From contig JANLFV010000018.1 of NCBI GenBank assembly GCA_024653345.1, forward strand, positions 1 to 26,271: 26,271 nucleotides of DNA, in the 5' to 3' direction. A program made the position numbers and the translations under genes. The DNA comes from Candidatus Acetothermia bacterium. Lineage in GTDB: Bacteria > Bipolaricaulota > Bipolaricaulia > RBG-16-55-9 > JANLFV01. The notes beneath the pieces are model-generated. The model was given only the letters and a program-made list of their open reading frames with translations, did no database searches and was not told the DNA's origin. Shown piece after piece: positions 15,424 through 23,656 of this stretch. Within the stretch, counting starts at the first letter, position 1; the number at the start of each line of letters is the position of its first letter.

Positions 15424-15485
15424 CTCGACCTCCTTGCGAGAGATTGCGATGGCATTATAGCTTGGGCCGCGCGGGATGGTCCATT
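15424..15485 (-). promoter_or_regulatory. Candidate promoter and ribosome-binding site of the aldehyde dehydrogenase gene
   Basis: On the minus strand TATAAT (15459-15454) lies 30 bases before the ATG and AAGGAGG lies at 15435-15429. A good -35 is not seen at the expected distance (GC-rich CCCGCGCGG fills the spacer). Confidence 0.45.
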
Positions 15486-15573
15486 TGACAGGGCCCTCGC
15501 CCCGGCCTTTAATCTTACAAGGAATGCGCGAGGAGATCGGCTGGCGGTGGGCCCAGGCGAAGGAGGTGCCTAG

Positions 15574-15912
15574 ATGGGTCGAGGCGCAACTCGGCTCGGG
15601 CTCGAAGGGGAGCTAGCCGAGGAGTTCCGGAAGTTCAGGGAGGCCCTCGCCCGGGAATTCAAGGTCGAGAGGCTCATCCTCTTCGGCTCGCGGGCCCGGG
15701 GGGACCACCTCAAGGATAGCGACATCGACCTAGTGATCATCTCCCCCGACTTCCGGGGGCTGAACTTCCTCGAGCGAGTGAGAAGGGTCGCCCGCCTCTG
15801 GGATGGCGCCCTCCGGCTCGAGCCGCTCTGCTATACCCCCGAGGAGTTCGACCGCCGGAAGGGTGAGCTGAGCATCGTCGGGATCATCCATCGCGAGGGC
15901 AAGGAGATCTGA
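15574..15912 (+). CDS. Minimal nucleotidyltransferase (MNT) domain protein, orphan
   Basis: A 112-residue protein of the minimal nucleotidyltransferase fold (DNA polymerase beta-like). FGSRARG at 37-43 is the phosphate-binding GS motif and DSDIDL at 48-53 gives the metal-binding pair Asp50 and Asp52; the third acid is probably Glu in LRLEPLCYTPEEF. The end SIVGIIHREGKEI is typical of complete members. Such proteins usually pair with a HEPN protein: the MntA type inactivates its HEPN toxin by adding AMP. No HEPN gene adjoins it; 56 bases after it the dehydrogenase gene starts. AGGAGG lies seven bases before the ATG. Role here unknown. Confidence 0.85.
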   Translation: MGRGATRLGLEGELAEEFRKFREALAREFKVERLILFGSRARGDHLKDSDIDLVIISPDFRGLNFLERVRRVARLWDGALRLEPLCYTPEEFDRRKGELSIVGIIHREGKEI

Positions 15913-15968
15913 GCCTCGGGAGGGGGAAGGGGCCGGGATTCTTATCAACCCGATTTAAGGAGGCGAGA

Positions 15969-17570
15969 ATGGTCATGTTCGCAGAAGCTGGGCTGACCAA
16001 GCCGACGAATGAGCCCTACCTCTACAAGGTCGATCCGCGGTTCACCGCGGCGCTCCGGAAGGAGCTGGAGCAGTTCGAGTATGACCGGGAGGTCTACTCG
16101 ATCATCAACGGCGAGCGGGTCCGAGGCGGCGGGGCCGAGCTCATCTCCCGCGAGCCTTGCAACCATAGGAAGGTCATCGCCCGGACGAGGATGGTCACCC
16201 CCGAGCAGGCCCGCCGGGCGGTCGAGGCGGCCTTGGCGGCCAAGGAGGAGTGGGAGCACCAGCCGCCCTTGGCCCGGGCCCAGGTCTTCTGGCGGGCCGC
16301 TCAGATCCTGAGGGAAAGGCGGGCCAAGCTCGTGGCGATCACGATGAAAGAGGTGGGGAAGACGGCTTTCGAGGCCGAGGCCGACTTCGCCGAGATGATC
16401 GATTTCCTGATGTTCAACCCCTACTGGGCTTTGACCTTCGTCTATCCCCTCCAGCCGGAGGCCGTCCCCGGGGAGACCAATATTGCCACCTGGCGGCCGC
16501 TCCGGGGCTTCGTCTTGGCGGTCACGCCCTGGAACTTCCCCTTGGCGATCGGGACGAACCTCCCCACCGCCCCGGCGATCATGGGGAACACCGTGGTCTG
16601 GAAGCCCTCCTCGGACGCGATCGGGCTCTCCTACCTCGTGATGGAGGCCCTTATAGAGGCCGGCCTGCCCCCGGGGGTGATCAACCTCGTCTACGGCTCC
16701 GGCTCAGTAGTCGGCCAGGAGTTGGTGAAGCACCCCCAGCTCGGTGGGATCCACTTCACCGGCTCGCTCGAGGTCGGAAGGCAGCTCTACCAGGCCGGGG
16801 CGGCGAACCTCGAGAGGGGCTTCCCCAGGATCGTGGCCGAGTGCGGCGGTAAGGACTTTCTATTTGCCCTACCCGATGCCGACTTAGATTCTCTGGCCTG
16901 GGCCATCGTGGCCGGCGGCTACGGCTACCAGGGGCAGAAGTGCTCGGCCTGCTCCCGCTCCTACATCCCGAAGTCGATCTGGCCTAAAGTAAAGGAGAGG
17001 CTCATCGCAAGGCTCGAGTCACTCAAGGTCGGGGATGTGAGCGACCTCGCGGCCGAGGTGGAGATGGGCGCGGTCATCAATGCGCCCTCCTGGGAGAAGA
17101 TCAACGGCTACATCGAGGCGGCGCGCCGCTCCCCCTCCTGCAAGATCCTCTATGAGCGGAAGGCCGACAAGTCCGTGGGCTACTACATCGGCCCGGTCCT
17201 GATCCAGGTCGAGGACCACTCCCAACCGGTGATTCAGGAGGAGATCTTCGGCCCGGTCCACGCCGTCTTCGTCTACCCCGACGATAGGCTCGAGGAGGCC
17301 CTCGAGCTCTGCCGCTCGAGCGACTTCGCCCTCACCGGCTCGATCTACGGGACGGATGTAACGAAGATCACCTATGTCCACCGCAAGCTCATCCACGCCG
17401 CGGGGAACCTCTACATCAACGACAAGTGCACCGGGGCGATGGTCAATCGTCAGTGGTTCGGCGGGGACGGCTGGAGCGGGACGAACGATAAGGCCGGCTC
17501 GCCCTTCCATCTCTTGCGCTGGGTCAGCCCCGCGGTCACCAAGTGGGTCAGCCCCCACCGGGTCGCGTAG
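15969..17570 (+). CDS. 1-pyrroline-5-carboxylate dehydrogenase (L-glutamate gamma-semialdehyde dehydrogenase)
   Basis: A 533-residue protein of the ALDH4 type (EC 1.2.1.88), which oxidises glutamate gamma-semialdehyde to glutamate with NAD+, the last step of proline and part of arginine/ornithine breakdown. The long N-terminal extension with EPYLYKVDP, the segment FNPYWALTFVYPLQP and the end DKAGSPFHLLRWVSP are features of the group that separate it from general aldehyde dehydrogenases. Catalytic Glu291 lies in AECGGKDF and Cys325 in GYQGQKCSACSR. The ATG at 15969 has AAGGAGG at a good distance. No proline dehydrogenase is fused or adjacent, so the semialdehyde may come from ornithine instead or from a gene elsewhere. 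The hdrCBA operon follows 114 bases on, in the same direction. Confidence 0.9.
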   Translation: MVMFAEAGLTKPTNEPYLYKVDPRFTAALRKELEQFEYDREVYSIINGERVRGGGAELISREPCNHRKVIARTRMVTPEQARRAVEAALAAKEEWEHQPPLARAQVFWRAAQILRERRAKLVAITMKEVGKTAFEAEADFAEMIDFLMFNPYWALTFVYPLQPEAVPGETNIATWRPLRGFVLAVTPWNFPLAIGTNLPTAPAIMGNTVVWKPSSDAIGLSYLVMEALIEAGLPPGVINLVYGSGSVVGQELVKHPQLGGIHFTGSLEVGRQLYQAGAANLERGFPRIVAECGGKDFLFALPDADLDSLAWAIVAGGYGYQGQKCSACSRSYIPKSIWPKVKERLIARLESLKVGDVSDLAAEVEMGAVINAPSWEKINGYIEAARRSPSCKILYERKADKSVGYYIGPVLIQVEDHSQPVIQEEIFGPVHAVFVYPDDRLEEALELCRSSDFALTGSIYGTDVTKITYVHRKLIHAAGNLYINDKCTGAMVNRQWFGGDGWSGTNDKAGSPFHLLRWVSPAVTKWVSPHRVA

Positions 17571-17576
17571 GCGTCT

Positions 17577-17608
17577 TTGATCTAGATCACCGCACTTGCT
17601 GATATAGG
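17577..17608 (+). promoter_or_regulatory. FNR/CRP-like box before hdrC
   Basis: TTGATCTAGATCAC (17577-17590) fits the FNR half-site pattern TTGAT-N4-ATCAA except for the last base. TATAGG (17603-17608) could be a weak -10 box downstream. The position, in the 114-base gap between the dehydrogenase gene and hdrC, suits an anaerobic regulator, but a single site with one mismatch may be chance. Confidence 0.35.
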
Positions 17609-17684
17609 TCATCGCGGCACCCGCGTCAGTGCCTCAAGATGGAGCGCTGATCCGAAGGGCAGGGAGCGAGCACAGGCAGCCAGA

Positions 17685-18263
17685 GTGAGAGGAATCAAGT
17701 TCGAGGCCGAGCTGGACCGAGCCTTCGCCCGGTGGGCCACGACCGTCCCGGGGGGCGAGCGGATCAGGGAGTGCATCCAATGCGGGGCCTGCAGCGCGGC
17801 CTGCCCCATGAGCGGCTACATGGACTATACCCCGCGGAGGATCATCGCCCTGGTGAAGGAGGGCTTCAAAGATGAGGTCCTCTCCAGCCGGACGATCTGG
17901 CTCTGCGCCTCCTGCTATGCCTGCGCGGTCGAGTGCCCACAAGGGATCAACATCACCGACTTCATGTATGCCTTGAAGGAGCGAGCGATCAAGGAGGGCC
18001 GCTACCCCAAGGGGCTCCCTACACCGATCTATGCCCAGGAGTTCGCTAGGCTGGTCCGCGCGAGAGGCCGGAGCACCGAGAGCCTCCTGGTCATCCGGGC
18101 CGCGCTCCGGCTCAATCCGCTCCGGCTCCTCAAGCTAGCCCCGCTCGGGCTGCGGCTCCTCCTGCGGGGGCGGATGGGCCTCCGGCCTGAGCAGGTGAGG
18201 GATCGGGCCGCGGTGAGGGCGATGCTCACGGCCTCAGAGAACGCGAAATCGAGAGAAGAATGA
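17685..18263 (+). CDS. hdrC: Heterodisulfide reductase-like subunit C (HdrC)
   Basis: A 192-residue iron-sulfur protein. Two [4Fe-4S] clusters are bound by Cys30-33-36-40 (CIQCGACSAAC) and Cys74-77-80-84 (CASCYACAVEC), the CxxCxxCxxxCP pattern of HdrC. HdrC passes electrons between HdrA and the catalytic HdrB. The start is a GTG at 17685 with no strong ribosome-binding site. After residue about 110 comes a basic, Leu- and Arg-rich C-terminal part not seen in the shortest HdrC proteins. Its stop overlaps the hdrB start (ATGA, 18260-18263), so the two are made together. Confidence 0.9.
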   Translation: MRGIKFEAELDRAFARWATTVPGGERIRECIQCGACSAACPMSGYMDYTPRRIIALVKEGFKDEVLSSRTIWLCASCYACAVECPQGINITDFMYALKERAIKEGRYPKGLPTPIYAQEFARLVRARGRSTESLLVIRAALRLNPLRLLKLAPLGLRLLLRGRMGLRPEQVRDRAAVRAMLTASENAKSREE

Positions 18264-19135
18264 GCGGGAAGTCATATGTCTATTACCCCGGCTGCTCGGT
18301 GAAGGGCTCGGCCCGGCAGTATGAGGAGTCGCTCCTTCTCGTCTTCCGCGAGCTGGCGCTCGAGCTGGTCGAGCTGGAGGACTGGAACTGCTGCGGCTCG
18401 AGCCTCTACTCCGGGGTCGACAAAGTCGGGGCCCTCGCCCTCGCCGCAAGGAACCTGGCCCTCGCGGAGCGGGCTCACCCGGGCAAGGAGATCGTCGCCC
18501 CCTGCAGCGCCTGCTATCTCTCATTCCTCAAGGCCAAGGACTACATGGAGCGGTATCCCAAGCTCCGGGCGGGGGTGGACCAAGCCCTGCGGGCGGCGGG
18601 GCTCGAGTATCGCGGCCGGGCCAGGGTGCGGCACCCCCTCGAGGTGGTGATGACCGACCTCGGGGTGGAGGAGCTGAAGAGGCGGGTCAAGCGGCCCCTG
18701 CGGAGCCTTGTGGCGGCCCCTTACTACGGCTGCCAGACCACCAGGCCCTATGCCCAATTCGATCACCCCTTCTTCCCGGAATCGCTGGACGAACTCTTGC
18801 GGGCGCTCGGGGCCGAGGTCGTGGATTACCCCTTGAAGACCAAGTGCTGCGGCTCCTCGATCACCGGGATGGCCGAGCAGACCGGCCTGGGGCTCGTCTC
18901 CGCCCTCTTGCTGGAGGCCCAAAGGCGCGGGGCGAACGCCATCGTCACCGTCTGCCCCTTGTGCCAGTTCAACCTCGACTGCTACCAGGGCAAGATCGCT
19001 GGCCTCGGCTCGCCCATCCCGGTCCTCTACTTCACCCAGGCCCTGGGATTGGCCCTGGGGCTGCCCGAGAAAGGGCTGGGCTTCGCCCGGGCGGTCGTCT
19101 CGGCCGAGCCGCTCCTCGCCGGGATCAGGGGCTGA
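18260..19135 (+). CDS. hdrB: Heterodisulfide reductase-like subunit B (HdrB)
   Basis: A 291-residue catalytic subunit with two complete CCG domains. The first uses Cys12, Cys44-Cys45 (NCCGSS) and Cys82/Cys85 (CSAC); the second Cys158, Cys196-Cys197 (KCCGSS) and Cys232/Cys235 (CPLC). In methanogen HdrB these motifs bind two noncubane [4Fe-4S] clusters that split the CoM-S-S-CoB disulfide. A bacterium is unlikely to use that disulfide, so the true electron acceptor is unknown; related bacterial Hdr complexes are linked to methylene-tetrahydrofolate reductase or to other acceptors. All ligands are present, so the protein should be active. It is followed five bases later by hdrA. Confidence 0.9.
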   Translation: MSGKSYVYYPGCSVKGSARQYEESLLLVFRELALELVELEDWNCCGSSLYSGVDKVGALALAARNLALAERAHPGKEIVAPCSACYLSFLKAKDYMERYPKLRAGVDQALRAAGLEYRGRARVRHPLEVVMTDLGVEELKRRVKRPLRSLVAAPYYGCQTTRPYAQFDHPFFPESLDELLRALGAEVVDYPLKTKCCGSSITGMAEQTGLGLVSALLLEAQRRGANAIVTVCPLCQFNLDCYQGKIAGLGSPIPVLYFTQALGLALGLPEKGLGFARAVVSAEPLLAGIRG

Positions 19136-19140
19136 GGATT

Positions 19141-22100
19141 ATGCACTACAAGGAGATGGAAGAGGCTGCTCGAAGCAAGAGTGGGGGCGAGCCCCCCCGG
19201 ATCGGGGTCTACATCTGCCACTGCGGGGCCAACATCGCCCAGAGGGTCGATGTCCCCGAGGTGGTGGAGTTCGCCCGGACCCTCCCGAAGGTCGTCGTGG
19301 CCCGGGAATACAAGTTCATGTGCTCCGACCCGGGGCAGGGGCTGATCAAGCAAGATATCAAGGAGCTTGGGATCAACCGCGTGGTCGTGGCCTCCTGCTC
19401 GCCCTTGATGCATGAGCTCACTTTCAGGAGGGCCCTGGAGGAGGCGGGCGAGAACCCCTTCCTCTTCCAGATGGCCAACATCCGGGAGCATGTCTCCTGG
19501 GTCTCACTGGACGGCGGGCTGGCCACGGCCAAGGCCAAGGCCCTCGTGGCCGCCGCGGTCCGGCGGGTGGCCCTCCACGAGCCGCTCGAGAAGAAGCGTG
19601 TCCCGGTCAACCCCGATGTCCTGGTCCTCGGGGGCGGGATCGCCGGGATCCACGCGGCCCTGACGCTGGCCGACTCCGGGAAGAAGGTCTACCTTGTGGA
19701 GCGGGAGCCCTCGATCGGGGGGCATATGGCCAAGTTCGACAAGACCTTCCCCACCCTGGACTGCGCCGCCTGCATCCTTACCCCGAAGATGACCGCCGTC
19801 CGGGCCCACCCCAAGATCGAGCTTCTGACCTACAGCGAGGTCGAGGCCGTGGAGGGCTTTGTAGGGAACTTCCGGGTCCGGATCCGGAAGAAGGCCCGCT
19901 ATGTCGACGAGGAGAAGTGCACCGCCTGCGGCGAGTGCGTCGAGGTCTGCCCGGTCGAGCACCCCTCGGAGTTCGACGAGGGGCTCGCCAAGAGGAAGGC
20001 GATCTTTCGCCCCTTCCCCCAGGCGGTCCCGAATGTCTTCTTGATCTCGCGGCTCGGGACTCCCCCTTGCCAGGCCGCCTGCCCGATCCACCAGAACGCC
20101 CAGGGCTACATCACCTCGGTGAGGGAGGGGAAATTCAAGGAGGCCCTCGAGGTCATCCTAAGGGAGAACCCCTTGCCTTCGGTCTGCGGCCGGGTCTGCA
20201 CTCACCCCTGCACTACGGCCTGCACAAGAGGGAAGGTCGATGAGCCCTTGCACATCCTCGGGCTCAAGCGGTTCGTCCTGGACTTCGTGGGGGAAGACTA
20301 TGAGCTCCCCCGGCCTGACCCGGAGCTGGAGAGGCCGGAGCGGGTCGCGATCGTCGGGAGCGGCCCGGCCGGGCTGATGTGCGCCTACGAGCTCCGCCAG
20401 AGGGGGTATAAGCCGATGATCTTCGAGGCCCTCCCCGTGGCCGGGGGGATGCTGGCCGTGGGGATCCCCTCCTTCCGGCTCCCAAGGGAGGTCCTAAAGC
20501 GCGAGCTCGGGAAGATCGAGGCCCTGGGGGTCGAGCTCAGGCTCTCTACCCCCATCGGGGCCGGAGGGAAGCGCACGCTCGAGGAGTTGCGGCGGGAGTA
20601 TCAGGCGGTCTTCATCGCCATCGGGGCCCATGTGGAGCGGCGGCTCAATATCCCGGGGGAGGCCCTCCCCGGCGTCTTCGGCGGGGTCGAGTTCCTGAGA
20701 ACGGTGAACCTTGGGGGTCCAGGGAGGATCGAGCTCGGGCGGAGGGTCCTGGTGATCGGCGGGGGGAACTCCGCGATCGACGCGGCCCGGGTGGCTTTGA
20801 GGCTCGGGGCCGAGGAGGTGAAGATCGTCTACCGCCGGACCCGGGCGGAGATGCCCGCCGCTCTGGAGGAGGTCGAGGAGGCCGAGCGGGAGGGGGTGAA
20901 GCTCGAGTTCCTCGCTGCCCCGAAGCGGTTCCTGGGGGACGGCCGCGTCGAGGGGGTCGAGTGCCTCAGGATGAGGCTGGGCGAGCCCGATGAGTCCGGG
21001 CGGCCCAGGCCGGTCCCGCTCCCCGGCTCGGAGTTCGTCATCCCCTGCGACTCCGTCATCGTCACCATCGGCCAAGCCCCGGACCTAGCCTCGTTGGGGG
21101 AGGCGCGCCTCCGCGACCTCGGCCTGGAGACGACCTCCCAGGGGACCCTCGCGGTCGACCCCGTGACCTTGCAGACCAGCATCCCCGGTGTCTTCGCCGG
21201 CGGGGACTGCGTGACCGGCCCGGATGTGGTGGTGACGGCCATGGCCGCGGGGAGGAAGGCCGCGATCTCGATCGACCGCTACCTAAGGGGCCTGGACATG
21301 TTCGAGGGGAGGGAGCTCGAGGGCCCCTTCGAGAGCAAGGTCCAGGTGGACACCACAGGTGTCTCGCCCAAGCCGCAGGTCCCGCTCCCGGAGCTCGAGC
21401 CCGCCCGCCGGCGGGGCTTCGCGGAGGTCAAGACCGGCTATACCGAGGCTTTGGCGAGGGAGGAGGCCGCCCGCTGCCTCGACTGCGCCATCTGCTGCGA
21501 CTGCCGCCTCTGCGCCACTGTCTGCGAGCCGAAGGCCATCGACTACCAGATGAAGGACCAGATGATCGAGGTCGAGGTGGGGGCCATCATCCTCGCCACG
21601 GGCTTTCGGGCCTTCGATCCCCGGAAGATCCCCTACCTCGGCTACGGCCGGTATCCCGATGTCCTGACGGCCCTGGAGTTCGAGCGGCTGGTCAACTCCG
21701 CCGGCCCGACCGGTGGGAAGGTCCTATTGAAGGACGGCCGTGAGCCCAAGAGCGTGGGGATCATCCACTGCGTCGGCTCGCGGGACAAGCGGTTCCACCC
21801 CTACTGCTCAAGGGTCTGCTGCATGTATTCCCTGAAGTTCGCCCACCTGGTGAAGGAGCGGACGAATGCCGAGGTCTACAACTTCTACATCGATCTTAGG
21901 GCCTTCGGGAAGGGGTATGAGGAGTTCTACAGCCGGGTCCTTGGGGAGGGGGTCCACCTCATCCGGGGGAATGTGGGCGAGGTGAGCGATGTGGCCCTCA
22001 CGCCCGAGGAGGAGGGGAAGCTCATCCTGAGCGTCGAGGACACCCTCTCCGGCTTCGTGCGGCGGATCCCAGTGGACATGGTGATCTTAGCCACCGGCTT

Positions 22101-22572
22101 AGAGCCCCAGCCGGACGCCGAGGAGGTCCGAAGAATGTTCAACATCAGTTGCAGCCGGGAGGGGTGGTTCCTCGAGCGCCACCCCAAGCTCGCACCGGTC
22201 TCGACCTTCACCGACGGGATCTTTTTGGCCGGGGCCTGCCAGGGGCCGAAGGACATCCCCGATGCGGTCGCCCAGGCCGGGGCCGCGGCGGCCGAGGCTT
22301 TGGCGCTCATCGACCGGGGGTTTGTGGAGCTCGAGCCGAATACCGCCTACATCGATGCGGCCCTCTGCTCGGGCTGCAAGACTTGCATCGGCTTGTGCCC
22401 CTTCTCCGCCATCAGCTTCGACCGGGAGAAGGGCGTAGCCGTGATCAATGAGGCCCTCTGCAAGGGGTGCGGGACCTGCGTGGCCGCCTGCCCGAGCGGG
22501 GCGGCTCAGCAGAACCTCTTCGCCGATGAGCAGATCTATACTGAGATCGAGGGGGTGCTGGTCGATGCTTGA
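19141..22572 (+). CDS. hdrA: HdrA with an inserted GltD/NfnB-like NADPH:flavin oxidoreductase module
   Basis: A 1143-residue protein, much longer than usual HdrA (about 650). Residues 1-300 are HdrA: ICHCG at 25-29, CSP/MHELTFR, the FAD site VLGGGIAGIHAA, DCAACILTPKM (Cys208, Cys211) and a ferredoxin site from about 259 (CTACGECVEVCP). Residues about 305-775 are a complete GltD/NfnB-like module: N-terminal iron-sulfur part (CQAACPIHQNAQGY to CTHPCTTACTRG), FAD site VAIVGSGPAGLMCA, NADP site VIGGGNSAIDAAR with YRRTRAEMPA, and GVFAGGDCVTGPDVVVTAMA. HdrA then resumes (CLDCAICCDCRLC, IIHCVGSRD, YCSRVCCMYSLK) and ends with two [4Fe-4S] sites (from Cys1076 and Cys1107). HdrA carries the flavin for electron bifurcation; the insert should let NADPH feed it or receive electrons. 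The ATG at 19141 is used; the frame is open further upstream only across hdrB. Confidence 0.9.
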   Translation: MHYKEMEEAARSKSGGEPPRIGVYICHCGANIAQRVDVPEVVEFARTLPKVVVAREYKFMCSDPGQGLIKQDIKELGINRVVVASCSPLMHELTFRRALEEAGENPFLFQMANIREHVSWVSLDGGLATAKAKALVAAAVRRVALHEPLEKKRVPVNPDVLVLGGGIAGIHAALTLADSGKKVYLVEREPSIGGHMAKFDKTFPTLDCAACILTPKMTAVRAHPKIELLTYSEVEAVEGFVGNFRVRIRKKARYVDEEKCTACGECVEVCPVEHPSEFDEGLAKRKAIFRPFPQAVPNVFLISRLGTPPCQAACPIHQNAQGYITSVREGKFKEALEVILRENPLPSVCGRVCTHPCTTACTRGKVDEPLHILGLKRFVLDFVGEDYELPRPDPELERPERVAIVGSGPAGLMCAYELRQRGYKPMIFEALPVAGGMLAVGIPSFRLPREVLKRELGKIEALGVELRLSTPIGAGGKRTLEELRREYQAVFIAIGAHVERRLNIPGEALPGVFGGVEFLRTVNLGGPGRIELGRRVLVIGGGNSAIDAARVALRLGAEEVKIVYRRTRAEMPAALEEVEEAEREGVKLEFLAAPKRFLGDGRVEGVECLRMRLGEPDESGRPRPVPLPGSEFVIPCDSVIVTIGQAPDLASLGEARLRDLGLETTSQGTLAVDPVTLQTSIPGVFAGGDCVTGPDVVVTAMAAGRKAAISIDRYLRGLDMFEGRELEGPFESKVQVDTTGVSPKPQVPLPELEPARRRGFAEVKTGYTEALAREEAARCLDCAICCDCRLCATVCEPKAIDYQMKDQMIEVEVGAIILATGFRAFDPRKIPYLGYGRYPDVLTALEFERLVNSAGPTGGKVLLKDGREPKSVGIIHCVGSRDKRFHPYCSRVCCMYSLKFAHLVKERTNAEVYNFYIDLRAFGKGYEEFYSRVLGEGVHLIRGNVGEVSDVALTPEEEGKLILSVEDTLSGFVRRIPVDMVILATGLEPQPDAEEVRRMFNISCSREGWFLERHPKLAPVSTFTDGIFLAGACQGPKDIPDAVAQAGAAAAEALALIDRGFVELEPNTAYIDAALCSGCKTCIGLCPFSAISFDREKGVAVINEALCKGCGTCVAACPSGAAQQNLFADEQIYTEIEGVLVDA

Positions 22573-22657
22573 ACAGTTTGAGCCGAAGATCGTGGCCTTC
22601 TTCTCCAAATGGCCAAGTTGCGCCGCCGCCGGACTCAGATGTAGAGCTCCGGCCTGA
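22565..22657 (+). pseudogene. mvhD remnant (5' end only)
   Basis: An ATG inside the last codons of hdrA starts a frame of 30 codons, MLEQFEPKIVAFFSKWPSC and 11 more. FEPKIVAF-x2-x-W is the start of MvhD-type hydrogenase/Hdr-linking iron-sulfur subunits (usually FEPxIVAFxCNWCSYAGADLAG, about 140 residues), and mvhD very often follows hdrA. Here the first cluster Cys pair is partly lost (W-P-S-C) and the frame ends where the yjjX coding end begins on the other strand (22635). The rest of the gene is missing, so MvhD cannot be made from this locus. The start position and coupling to hdrA argue that it was once a working gene of this operon. Confidence 0.65.
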
Positions 22658-23168
22658 TCCGGGGGATGAGGGCGGCCAGGACCGCCTGCTCGGTCAGCTC
22701 GGTCCGGGTGAGAAGCCCCCTAGAAAGATATCCGACCGAGCCCTCCTTCCGCCCGATCTCGGGAATGCCGGCAAGCTCGCTCATCACCTCCCCCACGGCC
22801 CGGCCCTTCCTGACCTCCTCGATCACCCTGGGAGGGTAGACGAATCCCGAGCCGTGGCCGACCGTCAGCCTTCCCTCGCGGTCGAGGATCGCGCAGAATT
22901 GGACATCAAAGTATGTCCTGAGCACCTCATGCCAGACTAGGCCCGCTTCTATACCCACCCCGAAGTCCGCGTCCCTCAGGGCCTCCTTCGCCCTGCGGAC
23001 TGCCCCGCGGGCGATCTCCTCCCCGAAGGGCTCCTTCGGGACCCCGGGGTCGACCTCCACGGCCTCGACCTCCACCTCCATCGGGCCGAAGGCGCGCGAG
23101 AAGACGGCCCGGACGGCCTCGACCTTCACCGGGTTCCTCGTCCCGACACGGACCTTGATCGGGCTCAT
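22635..23168 (-). CDS. yjjX: Inosine/xanthosine triphosphatase, YjjX type
   Basis: A 177-residue protein of the DUF84/YjjX family, which hydrolyses the non-standard nucleotides ITP and XTP so they are not put into RNA or DNA. The N-terminal signature VRVGTRNPVKVEAV, the central FGVGIEAGL and the region GSGFVYPP, with GSVGYLSRGLLTR near the end, are all in place and the length fits the family. It starts at the ATG at 23168. Its 3' end overlaps the mvhD remnant tail to tail, so the truncation of mvhD lies at this junction. The gene is monocistronic as far as can be seen. Confidence 0.85.
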   Translation of the reverse strand: MSPIKVRVGTRNPVKVEAVRAVFSRAFGPMEVEVEAVEVDPGVPKEPFGEEIARGAVRRAKEALRDADFGVGIEAGLVWHEVLRTYFDVQFCAILDREGRLTVGHGSGFVYPPRVIEEVRKGRAVGEVMSELAGIPEIGRKEGSVGYLSRGLLTRTELTEQAVLAALIPRIRPELYI

Positions 23169-23248
23169 CGCAAGGCTAGCTTAAGTGTGGGGATTCCTTC
23201 AGGCAAGTCCGCTCGAGCGCTCCCCGTTAATGAGGCTCGGGTGCCCTT

Positions 23249-23656
23249 TCAACCCGGCCAAGCGAGGGTGCGGACTCGCTCATCCCCAACGGCATAGTAT
23301 TGGATCTGCCCTCGACTGACCCGCACCACCTTGCCCATCCGGAGGGCTTTCGTCCGGAGCTCGGCCAGACGGAAGAGTGGTCGCAGCAATTGCGGGACCT
23401 CGCATAACCGCTCATGAGGCATGTCTACACAAATGATACAATATCTGGGATGAGCGGGCACGCGCCGCCAGAAGTCGGGGACATCGGTGGTGATGAAGGT
23501 CGCCCCCTTAGCCTTGTGCAGTAGCCGGGGGATCGCTTCATCCTTAATGACCATACCACGGCCTAGATCCGTAATGTAGCAGACGCGCCCTGGATACCAG
23601 GCAGCGATAAGCTCATCTGGGCGAACGCTGAGCAGGTTCTCATCGAGGACGATCAC
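23249..23656 (-). CDS. DUF5615 PIN-like protein (probable toxin)
   Basis: A 135-residue protein resembling DUF5615/PIN-like proteins, putative RNases usually paired with a DUF433 protein. The signature is MIVLDENL at the N-terminus (acidic Asp5-Glu6), DEAIPRLLHKAKGATFITTD in the middle (second acidic site) and a strand CIICVDMP after a Pro-rich loop. Its ATG overlaps the stop of the DUF433 gene (23653-23656), so the two are co-translated. It is longer than many members, with a C-terminal part rich in Arg (VVRVSRGQIQYYAV) of unknown role. The base composition is a little lower in GC than its neighbours, as is common for such mobile pairs. Confidence 0.75.
   Translation of the reverse strand: MIVLDENLLSVRPDELIAAWYPGRVCYITDLGRGMVIKDEAIPRLLHKAKGATFITTDVPDFWRRVPAHPRYCIICVDMPHERLCEVPQLLRPLFRLAELRTKALRMGKVVRVSRGQIQYYAVGDERVRTLAWPG

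Noticed and set aside
18844-19140. Upstream extension of the hdrA frame
   Set aside because: The frame is open but overlaps the second CCG domain of hdrB, and the extra residues are Arg/Pro/Gly-rich shadow sequence. HdrA homology starts just after 19141.
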